Made by a program: the position numbers and the translations under genes | Notes under the pieces: generated by a model | What the model was told of the DNA's origin: nothing | Seen by the model: only the letters and a program-made list of their open reading frames with translations | The model's database searches: none | Shown here: one piece after another, positions 50,795-57,826 of the stretch | Numbering within the stretch: the first letter of the stretch is position 1 | How the letters are laid out: each line of letters starts with the position of its first letter | Assembly (NCBI GenBank): GCA_002713215.1 | Contig: PAVO01000007.1 | Coordinates: forward strand, 124,001-188,000 | From: Crocinitomicaceae bacterium | Lineage (GTDB): Bacteria; Bacteroidota; Bacteroidia; Flavobacteriales_G; Salibacteraceae | Length of the DNA stretch: 64,000 nt | Direction of reading: 5' to 3'

Positions 50795-52195
50795 ATGAAT
50801 AACGAACAGATCACGTATCACCTCAAACCTCTTGTTTCCGCAGTAAAGTCGTTTTACTCAGTATTCGCGGTAGAAATCCCAGGGATCGAAGAACAGGATG
50901 TTGTTAAACAGCGCGTAAAATCAATAGTTGACCTTATCGATCAGCTTGGTCAATTATCAATCAAACATGAAATCGACTTCGATACACAAGAGCTTCGCGC
51001 ATACACTACTAGCCCTAACGAAAAAGAGTCTGAATACTTTGCATTCGAACCTCACATTTCAACAGGCTATTCACCAGTCATCAGCTATGGTTCTGAATCG
51101 AATGTGCGCGGCGTTTTTGTTCGACTAAAACATGTCAGTCATGTTTATTGCAACAAAACGATGGACAAGCTTGCTAAGGCCCTTTACGAGCAGCACATGA
51201 AAGAAGACGATCCTATCTGGATGAAAGAAGCTAAAAAGGCTATTCGTGAGCGTACTCGTGAACAAAACAACCCTGATAACGTCCCTCTTCTAAAGAAAGA
51301 GAACAGTGTATATGTCTACTTGGACGCAGAAAACCAGTGTTTCTTGGCCAAGAACGGTAAACGTTCACAGGATGCGATCAGACTCATGCTGCACCTTCTC
51401 AACAGCTTGCCAGAGAAAATTGATGCTGAGTTTGAAACAAACCTAAGCGAACTAAAAAACTTCGCCTTCGAATCAAACGTATACTCTCAGGCTTACACTA
51501 ATTACTCTATGTCTCGTGGTATTGCTTTTGGTGCATACAACATTACGAACTTAGTTGATTTCTACGCTCGCGACGAAAGCGATGAAGCATGTCCGGTTGA
51601 ACCAACAATGACGGCCGAAATGAAAAACAAGGAAGATTCATCTCAAATCATTGCGTTCAAAAATTCTGTGAATATCTTCATGGAAAGTGAAACTGGCTCA
51701 TCAGTTTTTGTTTCGTTGAAAGGGTTTTCTGAAGAAAAGAATCTTGATTTCAAATCGATTCGAGTTTCATCTGACATGCAACACTCGGCTCAGATTAAAC
51801 AATATATCGAAAAGTTCCCAGAAAGTGTTGGTGAAGATTTAAGTGGTGATTTCTTAAACATTCAATATGACACCAAGAGCATTGACGGGAACATTGGCTT
51901 CAAGATTGCCGATGCCATCAAATATCACGTAGAAGCAACACGTAAGATGTCTATGGATGCATTTGAAGACAGGCACTACTCGTTCAAAGAAATGGAACCT
52001 GTGGTACTGGAAAACTTCTCTGGGCTGATGTCCGTTCTGCATGACAGCTCAAGCCTATTCATTGAGCTCTACCTTCGCGCCAGCAAGGCCAATGACGAGT
52101 TCGGCAGCCCTATTACTGAGGCGCTCGAAAAGGCAACTGATCAATCACCGTCCGATGATGAATCTGAGACGGAAACGTCGGCAGAGGCAGCATAG
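50795..52195 (+). CDS. Unknown 466-residue protein
   Basis: 466 residues, soluble, no signal peptide. Segments such as LIDQLGQLSIKHEIDFDTQE, NSVYVYLDAENQCFLAKNGK, DAIRLMLHLLNSLPEKIDAE and VSHVYCNKTMDKLAKALYEQ suggest a structured alpha/beta protein; the last 25 residues are acidic and disordered (SPSDDESETETS). A clear start follows AAAGGATTACGG, and a strong terminator follows the stop. I do not recognise a family. The nearest neighbours are unknown genes and a diguanylate cyclase. Confidence 0.8.
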   Translation: MNNEQITYHLKPLVSAVKSFYSVFAVEIPGIEEQDVVKQRVKSIVDLIDQLGQLSIKHEIDFDTQELRAYTTSPNEKESEYFAFEPHISTGYSPVISYGSESNVRGVFVRLKHVSHVYCNKTMDKLAKALYEQHMKEDDPIWMKEAKKAIRERTREQNNPDNVPLLKKENSVYVYLDAENQCFLAKNGKRSQDAIRLMLHLLNSLPEKIDAEFETNLSELKNFAFESNVYSQAYTNYSMSRGIAFGAYNITNLVDFYARDESDEACPVEPTMTAEMKNKEDSSQIIAFKNSVNIFMESETGSSVFVSLKGFSEEKNLDFKSIRVSSDMQHSAQIKQYIEKFPESVGEDLSGDFLNIQYDTKSIDGNIGFKIADAIKYHVEATRKMSMDAFEDRHYSFKEMEPVVLENFSGLMSVLHDSSSLFIELYLRASKANDEFGSPITEALEKATDQSPSDDESETETSAEAA

Positions 52196-52206
52196 CAACA
52201 ATGATT

Positions 52207-52229
52207 AAGGCGCTTTAAGCGCCTTTTTT
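52207..52229 (+). terminator. Terminator of 50795-52195
   Basis: Stem GGCGCTT/AAGCGCC (52209-52215, 52217-52223), then T6. Confidence 0.9.
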
Positions 52230-52355
52230 ACACCCACACATTTGACTTTTATTACCTTTGCTAATTTACTTCTTATAATTTACCTTGTTCTAATGGATTA
52301 TCTTTATGATAATTTCATTGAACTAAAATATTCTAAAACATAGTAAGTAATAGTT

Positions 52356-53333
52356 ATGCTGAAAGCAGTGTGGAATGGTTTATTAAGAAAACTAATGTTT
52401 GATGAGCCATCAGCAAACAATCAGATAAGCTTTATCGGAAAAGACCTATCATCTACTCTCGACGCTATCCCTGATCTAATGTTTGAATTGGATGCCAGTG
52501 GACGCTATTGGGACTTTAGAGCACTAAGGCCTGAGTTGCTATCCGCGCCAGGTGAGACAATAATTGGCAAAACTCTTACCGATATAATGTCTGAAGAATC
52601 AGCTAAATCCATCCTATCAGTTATAGATGAAGCTATAAGAACAGGTCACTCTCATGGAACTCAACATTACCTAAAAACACCAGTAGGTAATCGATGGTTT
52701 GAGTTTTCAGTAGCAAGAAAAGAAGACTCTACAGATGAAGACCCTCGGGTAATACTCCTTTCAAGGGACATTACAGCTCGCAAGGAAAAACACTTAGAGA
52801 TCGTCAAACTTGCATTTACTGATCCAGTGACCCTACTCCCGAACAGAAATATGTTCACTAAACGGATGCATCTTGCAATTGAAAAATCCGCAAGCAGTGG
52901 AGAATACGCCGCACTCATCTTCTTTGACTTAGATGACTTCAAAATAATCAACGATAAGTTCGGTCATGAAATGGGTGATTTAATGTTAAAAAGCTTTGCT
53001 GAACGATTAAAGAACAGCTTAAGACCCAACGACCTCGTAGCAAGGTGGGGAGGTGACGAGTTTTCTGTGATCATTGAGGATTTGGGCAGTGATATTCATG
53101 CATCTTTGCTGGCAACCGAGAAAATATGCAAGAAACTGGTTAACAAACTAACTGAACCCCATATTCTTAACGGGAAGAAATTTGATTGTCACGTAAGTAT
53201 CGGTGCTTGCCTTTTCAACTCAGAGCAAGGAGATATTGAGTCGATTTTAAAAAATGCGGATATCGAAATGTATCGTGCAAAAAAAGAGGATAAAACACAC
53301 TTCAGCATTTCATCCCCTCGTTCAAAATCTTAA
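52356..53333 (+). CDS. PAS-GGDEF diguanylate cyclase
   Basis: 325 residues, cytosolic. A PAS sensor occupies about residues 40-140 (TLDAIPDLMFELDASGRYWD, FSVARKEDS), then the GGDEF domain: DPVTLLPNRNMFTKR, FFDLDDFKIINDKFGHEMGD, ARWGGDEFSVII. RPND, five residues before GGDEF, is a standard RxxD inhibitory site, so the cyclase should be product-inhibited by c-di-GMP. Unlike the membrane enzyme at 35350-36510, it lacks membrane segments and keeps the I-site. It ends one base before the convergent gene, 53334. Confidence 0.92.
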   Translation: MLKAVWNGLLRKLMFDEPSANNQISFIGKDLSSTLDAIPDLMFELDASGRYWDFRALRPELLSAPGETIIGKTLTDIMSEESAKSILSVIDEAIRTGHSHGTQHYLKTPVGNRWFEFSVARKEDSTDEDPRVILLSRDITARKEKHLEIVKLAFTDPVTLLPNRNMFTKRMHLAIEKSASSGEYAALIFFDLDDFKIINDKFGHEMGDLMLKSFAERLKNSLRPNDLVARWGGDEFSVIIEDLGSDIHASLLATEKICKKLVNKLTEPHILNGKKFDCHVSIGACLFNSEQGDIESILKNADIEMYRAKKEDKTHFSISSPRSKS

Positions 53334-54158
53334 TTAACTGATCCCGTCATTTTTAGCATTTGCCTCAGCCTCTTCACTGGATAATGGGTCGACGAAATCC
53401 TCACGCCCCTTCAATCCTTGCAGTATATCCAACCAAACAGGTGAAAGATTGTTTTTGCTATCTCTGCGGGCCTTGACACTAAAGACCGGGTTTTTCCCCA
53501 ATCTAGTTCGCATAACTTCAGGGTTTAAATTCGCTGAAGCAAACTGCGCATCTTCCCATCGTAGCGCATCAGCAAATATATCCAAAATAATGTTCTCTCT
53601 TGGCTCTGTGTTGGAGCCATCAAAAACACCTGCAACAATGATGTCAAAAGCACCTTTGCCAACAACCTTCGTCTCAAGCAACCACTCGTTAAATTTCTTG
53701 GTCAAGTTTTCTTCGGTATTGGGATCTTTCATGTAGTGCTTAATAGGAATAGGGTAAAGAAGACACATCCACATCAGAATTTTCAGTACGTTATCTCGAT
53801 CAGACTCATACAATCTAAGCTCTGGAACCACCTCTTCTTCACCAACGTCACCAGACATGAGAGCTTCGTTTGTGCTAATTTCGACATCCAAGATATTTCG
53901 ACAAAGGTTTAACAGGCGCCCAGATTTTCTTGAGCCCCACATAACACATAGATAGTTATGAAATTCGCATAGTGTATTGAATGTATCCGTTGGGATCCAC
54001 TCTGCATACATTGCTGCCGTTTCAATCGAATCTTGACGATAGACCTTTCTTCTAGCACTAGTCATCGCTTCGATTTTTTTACGAACTTCTTCTGGTAGGA
54101 CAGCTTCGACTTTCTCTGGCTTCTCAAATACAAAGCCGAGCTTCTTGAGTAGGCTCAA
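53334..54158 (-). CDS. Unknown cytosolic protein
   Basis: 274 residues, soluble and helical (LPEEVRKKIEAMTSARRKVY, TFNTLCEFHNYLCVMWGSRK, RDNVLKILMWMCLLYPIPIK). The start is TTG with GGAGGT about five bases before it. It is arranged divergently to 54228. No signal peptide or known motif. The distribution of Trp and basic residues could suggest an RNA- or DNA-linked protein, but I cannot assign it. Confidence 0.7.
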   Translation of the reverse strand: MSLLKKLGFVFEKPEKVEAVLPEEVRKKIEAMTSARRKVYRQDSIETAAMYAEWIPTDTFNTLCEFHNYLCVMWGSRKSGRLLNLCRNILDVEISTNEALMSGDVGEEEVVPELRLYESDRDNVLKILMWMCLLYPIPIKHYMKDPNTEENLTKKFNEWLLETKVVGKGAFDIIVAGVFDGSNTEPRENIILDIFADALRWEDAQFASANLNPEVMRTRLGKNPVFSVKARRDSKNNLSPVWLDILQGLKGREDFVDPLSSEEAEANAKNDGIS

Positions 54159-54227
54159 TACACACCTCCATATGTGTTACAATCATTCCTTTGACAGTGG
54201 ACGTCTAAATAAAATTAGAGCAATTGT

Positions 54228-55355
54228 ATGTTACATGGAACGTTAGTAAAAATCAAAGACATCGACGAGGACGATTTCCAAACCACACCCGTCGAATGGG
54301 AAACTCACGCCATGGGGCTACCACCGGTTGAACTCCCGATAGAAGTTGAAATCGTACAAGCTAGAACTTTCAAATCACAGGCTGAAGCCATTGGAGTGAT
54401 GCAAGGGCTAATTGGGTCAAAGTGGAACACTAAGTACCCAGGCACTCTCGGTTTATTTTTACACAACAAGCCAAATGTGCGTTTTGCACGAGAAGTCGAC
54501 TTTTTGCGCCTTACCCCAACGGATAAAATAGAACATAGGTACATAAGAAACCCCCTATGGAGGCTGAAGCAGGGAGTCTATCGACACAAGGTATCAACAG
54601 ATGCGGGGATGTTGGTAACCCCAGCTCTCCAAAGTCAATTGTACGCACTTCTGGATATTGGTCACGACAAACACTGGATGCAAAGCTTTCAGCTTGAAGA
54701 TCCTCAAGCGAAACCGTTATACAAGTGGCAAAGCGACAACTCGAAAAGAACAGATCAGCTTACACATTCTCCAGAGCAGTTACTGAGGCTAATGCACAAC
54801 ATACTAAACTACACCAAGCTACCTCCTATTGCACTTGAATTTAAAGAAACTGGGGACGCATGTATGTTCTCAGTTCAAACCAAGAAAAAGGGGCGCGATA
54901 CCGATGGAGGTGACGGTGGTGAAAAGCCGAATTTCAACTGGTTGCATGATATCGGCCAAAGCGAATACGAGAAGCTCGGCGATATCAACACCGCTCCCCG
55001 TATCGTATTCACTGGTATGAAAATAACGATGATCATGTCTTGGGCAATGAATGCGCGCATTCTTATTCATGAATTAGCGCACTATTTCACCTTCTGCATT
55101 CCAACATCCTATCGTTTAAATAAAGGCGAGATCTCGCTGTCATTTAAACAATATCAAGAGCTATTCTGCGGACATGGACTTCTATATATGGGCGTTTATG
55201 CTCGGATGCTGGTTAAGTTTTATCACGTAAAGGAGGACTGGCTTCTCAGTAGTTGGGATGAAGCCGGATTAAAATACATTGCTATTGATGATCTTAATCT
55301 TGAATCTGTAGAGCGCGCAATTACTGGCCACTACAAAGCGCAAAGCCAAGATTGA
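54228..55355 (+). CDS. HELAH zinc metalloprotein-like protein
   Basis: 375 residues, no signal peptide. Near residue 280 is NARILIHELAHYFTF, an HExxH zinc-binding motif with glutamate, followed about 30 residues later by FCGHGLLYMGVYARML, where the histidine of GHG could be the third ligand. HELAH plus a downstream H-G with a helix is typical of SprT-like and other minigluzincin-type proteases. The first 250 residues are unassigned (alternating strands, MQGLIGSKWNTKYPGTLGLF). It could process an element protein or act on host proteins; its substrate is unknown. Confidence 0.65.
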   Translation: MLHGTLVKIKDIDEDDFQTTPVEWETHAMGLPPVELPIEVEIVQARTFKSQAEAIGVMQGLIGSKWNTKYPGTLGLFLHNKPNVRFAREVDFLRLTPTDKIEHRYIRNPLWRLKQGVYRHKVSTDAGMLVTPALQSQLYALLDIGHDKHWMQSFQLEDPQAKPLYKWQSDNSKRTDQLTHSPEQLLRLMHNILNYTKLPPIALEFKETGDACMFSVQTKKKGRDTDGGDGGEKPNFNWLHDIGQSEYEKLGDINTAPRIVFTGMKITMIMSWAMNARILIHELAHYFTFCIPTSYRLNKGEISLSFKQYQELFCGHGLLYMGVYARMLVKFYHVKEDWLLSSWDEAGLKYIAIDDLNLESVERAITGHYKAQSQD

Positions 55356-55359
55356 GGAT

Positions 55360-55387
55360 TGACTTCCTTTTTAGCTTTGTTATAATA
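55360..55387 (+). promoter_or_regulatory. Promoter of signal peptidase gene, distal
   Basis: -35 TTGACT (55360-55365), 16-base spacer, -10 TATAAT (55382-55387) within CTTTGTTATAAT. It lies 110 bases before the start. Confidence 0.7.
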
Positions 55388-55429
55388 GAGACAAATCTAA
55401 GTTACAAGGCGTATAGAGCAATACCCGGG

Positions 55430-55457
55430 TGACGACTTTTTCGGCGTGTGTATAATT
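55430..55457 (+). promoter_or_regulatory. Promoter of signal peptidase gene, proximal
   Basis: -35 GTGACG (55430-55435), 16-base spacer, -10 TATAAT (55452-55457); the GTG start codon is 40 bases on, after AAGGAA. Confidence 0.6.
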
Positions 55458-55497
55458 GCACTTTCGCTGAATCCTAGTTGTTAATAAGGAAACCATT

Positions 55498-56220
55498 GTG
55501 TTTACTCGTGCATTGCAAAAACTACAGTCTCGTAAGAAATGGCTTATCTGGCCATCCGCTATTGTCGCGACGTTCTTCGCTGCGATATACGGTTCTGCAC
55601 ACTTCTACCCGGCCGCGATCGTTTACGGCGCATCAATGACTCCAGGTTTAGTTCCTCAAGAGAGAATTATTGGTGAGCGATACTTCGATGCTCCACAGCG
55701 CCATCAAATCTTCGTAATTGATCAAAACCAAGTTAAGCATGATAAGGTAACCCATGTTAACGGACCTTACATTAAACGATTGGTTGGGGTTCCAGGCGAT
55801 AAATTGGTTTTCCGTCTTGACGATGGTGAGCTTCTATCTATCAATGGCGAAGCAGTAAAAACAATACCTGCACCTGAATACGATGCATTCGAGCTGGCTA
55901 GCACCTTAAAAGAAACTAAGGGAGCTAAGTTTACCGGTTTTGCTCGTCATTTAAGTGTGAGCGGGGTTAGTTACACTGTTTACCAGGCCGCGCTGGACAC
56001 CCTTACGGGACCAGGTAAAAACTTGTTTAAGAAACAGGCATTCAACTACCCGTTCCTTAATGAGAAGACATCAGACGGAAAGTACGCATCAGTAATCATC
56101 CCAGATGGCATGTACTTCGCTTTATCTGATAACCGACCTGTAGGTATCGATAGCCGTCACTTTGGACTAGTTCCAGAGAGTGCGCTGAAGTACAAATTAA
56201 ATTCTGAAACACAAAAATAG
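55498..56220 (+). CDS. lepB: Signal peptidase I (S26, LepB/TraF-like)
   Basis: 240 residues. One membrane anchor (LIWPSAIVATFFAAIYGSAH) is followed by GASMTPGLVPQERI with the catalytic serine, then YIKRLVGVPGDKLVF with the catalytic lysine, then SDNRPVGIDSRHFGLV (box E). All residues for Ser/Lys leader peptidase activity are present. It has a single anchor and is shorter than E. coli LepB (324), closer to TraF-type plasmid peptidases. Start is GTG with AAGGAA six bases before it. It processes exported preproteins and is cotranscribed with the HU-like gene (stop and start overlap). Confidence 0.95.
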   Translation: MFTRALQKLQSRKKWLIWPSAIVATFFAAIYGSAHFYPAAIVYGASMTPGLVPQERIIGERYFDAPQRHQIFVIDQNQVKHDKVTHVNGPYIKRLVGVPGDKLVFRLDDGELLSINGEAVKTIPAPEYDAFELASTLKETKGAKFTGFARHLSVSGVSYTVYQAALDTLTGPGKNLFKKQAFNYPFLNEKTSDGKYASVIIPDGMYFALSDNRPVGIDSRHFGLVPESALKYKLNSETQK

Positions 56221-56861
56221 TGCGTAACGAAATGACTGATAATAAAAAAACAATGAAGGATAAGGACTTTTGCACCGCTGTTGCCGAGCGCTTCAGCGGT
56301 GACGCAACTGCAACGAAGCTTGCCCCATTGGTTGCAGAGTTCCTTGAATTGCTCGGAACGGAACACTTCACGCCAATGATGGAGTTGTCCGTAAAGAATG
56401 GTGAAAGCCCCGTGGTTTTCCTTAACTTCTGGAAAATTAATTGGCGAAAGGAAAAAGCAACTCGTGAACTTATCGTCAACGCGACATGCAGTACCAAAAC
56501 CGCTGGAAGAAAGCTTACAGAGCATTTTGTAAGCGGTGGTAACAAAGTTACGCCTGCTATGTGTGACTACCTGTACAGCGTCATTGGTCACCCAGGCTCA
56601 TTCCCTAAATTAATCCAGATGCTAAGTAAACGAGCGAAACAGAAAAGTTCGTTTTACGATCGTAACCTTATTATTGGAAAGAACCTGACGCTTTTATTCC
56701 GCATGGTATTCGATACGCTGTTACACGAAACTTTTGACAATGGAGCCGTTGTTCACTTATCGGACCTTGGCACCTTTGAGAACTCTTACAAGATTGGACG
56801 AAAAAACGCGACCAATGACCGCCCCCCGGGCTATTTCCAGTTCACGCCAAATTTCCCCTAA
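56220..56861 (+). CDS. HU/IHF-like protein with extra N-terminal domain
   Basis: 213 residues. The last 75 residues follow the HU/IHF pattern: LFRMVFDTLLHETFDNGAVV, then HLSDLGTFENSYKIGRKN (HU has GFGTFeVreRaaRkgrN), then RPPGYFQFTPNF. So the C-terminal part should bind DNA as a dimer. The N-terminal 130 residues are unassigned, though FLNFWKINWRKEKATREL may be a second diverged copy of the same fold. Its GTG start overlaps the final base of the signal peptidase stop; an ATG at 56232 is an alternative. It ends at a bidirectional terminator. Confidence 0.65.
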   Translation: MRNEMTDNKKTMKDKDFCTAVAERFSGDATATKLAPLVAEFLELLGTEHFTPMMELSVKNGESPVVFLNFWKINWRKEKATRELIVNATCSTKTAGRKLTEHFVSGGNKVTPAMCDYLYSVIGHPGSFPKLIQMLSKRAKQKSSFYDRNLIIGKNLTLLFRMVFDTLLHETFDNGAVVHLSDLGTFENSYKIGRKNATNDRPPGYFQFTPNFP

Positions 56862-56862
56862 C

Positions 56863-56887
56863 AAAAACCCCGCTATTGCGGGGTTTT
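56863..56887. terminator. Bidirectional terminator
   Basis: Stem CCCCGC/GCGGGG (56868-56873, 56878-56883), A5 before and T4 after, between convergent genes 56861 and 56890. Confidence 0.85.
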
Positions 56888-56889
56888 GC

Positions 56890-57444
56890 TTACTTAGCCT
56901 GCGCCGGATAATAATGTTTCACCAAACCAAAAAGTCCGATAATAAAACCAATAGTCTCACCAGCTAAAACTGAATATTGATTAACCATTACAAGGTGCGG
57001 GATAAGCAAGATAAAACCGATCGAACACCACCAAATATAATCAATGTTGCTAAATCTTTTTGCCGCAAGTAACGCATATGCCAGTATGTATATTGATGTT
57101 ACCGAAAAACCTGCAAGATCATAATCTTTGACACAAACAGCCAACACGCCAACCAGCAATGATAACCATAGAAGCCTAGTGCTTATACCAAGTATTTTTT
57201 CGTTAACCTTAAGATCTGAGGCGTACAAGAAACCATAAAAAGCTATCAAGCCCCACCCCACATTCAACGCTATAACTGGCCAGCTCGAAAGCAAATACGA
57301 ACCTACAACAATTAAAACGCAGCTTACAAGGTAAAACCCGTGACCTTTTCTGATTTGTTGAGAAAAACTAATGTAGGCATGAGCCATTAAACCAAAGAAT
57401 ACGCCAACCGCATTAATGGCGTTTGCAAAAAACACGACATCCAT
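56890..57444 (-). CDS. Multi-pass membrane protein, CBU_0592/YgjV-like
   Basis: 184 residues with about six membrane helices: AVGVFFGLMAHAYISF, FYLVSCVLIVVGSYLL, LNVGWGLIAFYGFLYA, RLLWLSLLVGVLAVCV, SIYILAYALLA and LLIPHLVMV. Helix spacing and the GWGLIAFYGF helix recall CBU_0592/YgjV-type small membrane proteins of unknown role. It lies 12 bases after the Cys/His protein gene in the same direction. Function not known. Confidence 0.6.
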   Translation of the reverse strand: MDVVFFANAINAVGVFFGLMAHAYISFSQQIRKGHGFYLVSCVLIVVGSYLLSSWPVIALNVGWGLIAFYGFLYASDLKVNEKILGISTRLLWLSLLVGVLAVCVKDYDLAGFSVTSIYILAYALLAAKRFSNIDYIWWCSIGFILLIPHLVMVNQYSVLAGETIGFIIGLFGLVKHYYPAQAK

Positions 57445-57456
57445 GTCAACTCGCTT

Positions 57457-57774
57457 TTAATTTCTTGAACCAGAAAGAACTAACCGAGCCCCAATTCCCG
57501 TCTCAAAACCTTCTATGAGAAGCTTTGCACGGTGATGAGGACATACACCATGTCCATTGCTAGTTCCGTGGCTAAGACAATTGCCAGCGCCATCAATACT
57601 GCACTTGTCCGGACCAACAAGCTCCTTGATAGCCGACACAAGTTTATCGACATCTTCCTGCTTGGTGTTCGAGTAAGCATTAATCAGAGTTAATGCCTTC
57701 TCTTCTTTTTCGGCGTCGCCATCAAGTAGCGCGACAATCCCTTGTCTAAAATGTGGTTTGCTCAAACGATCCAT
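57457..57774 (-). CDS. Small Cys/His protein, unknown
   Basis: About 105 residues from an ATG at 57774, which has AAGGAGG six bases upstream; a longer frame to 57810 lacks this. The N-terminal 60 residues are helical; the second half carries a possible metal site: DKCSIDGAGNCLSHGTSNGH followed by GVCPHHRAKLL, giving C-x6-C, H, H, C-x-H-H. No named zinc finger fits. It lies 18 bases downstream of a hairpin that separates it from the giant nuclease gene, so a regulatory role for the cluster is possible. Confidence 0.65.
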   Translation of the reverse strand: MDRLSKPHFRQGIVALLDGDAEKEEKALTLINAYSNTKQEDVDKLVSAIKELVGPDKCSIDGAGNCLSHGTSNGHGVCPHHRAKLLIEGFETGIGARLVLSGSRN

Positions 57775-57797
57775 CAATCCTCCTTGTAGATGGAAAT

Positions 57798-57818
57798 CGG
57801 GTGCCGTCACGACACCCG
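57798..57818 (-). terminator. Hairpin between 57827-62779 and 57774
   Basis: Minus-strand stem CGGGTG/CACCCG with a nine-base loop but no T-run; may attenuate rather than terminate. Confidence 0.4.
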
Positions 57819-57826
57819 AGAAACGA

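Noticed and set aside
56096-56591. Long minus frames opposite the HU-like gene
   Set aside because: Antisense to a gene with clear start, coupling and terminator; products show no sensible protein features.
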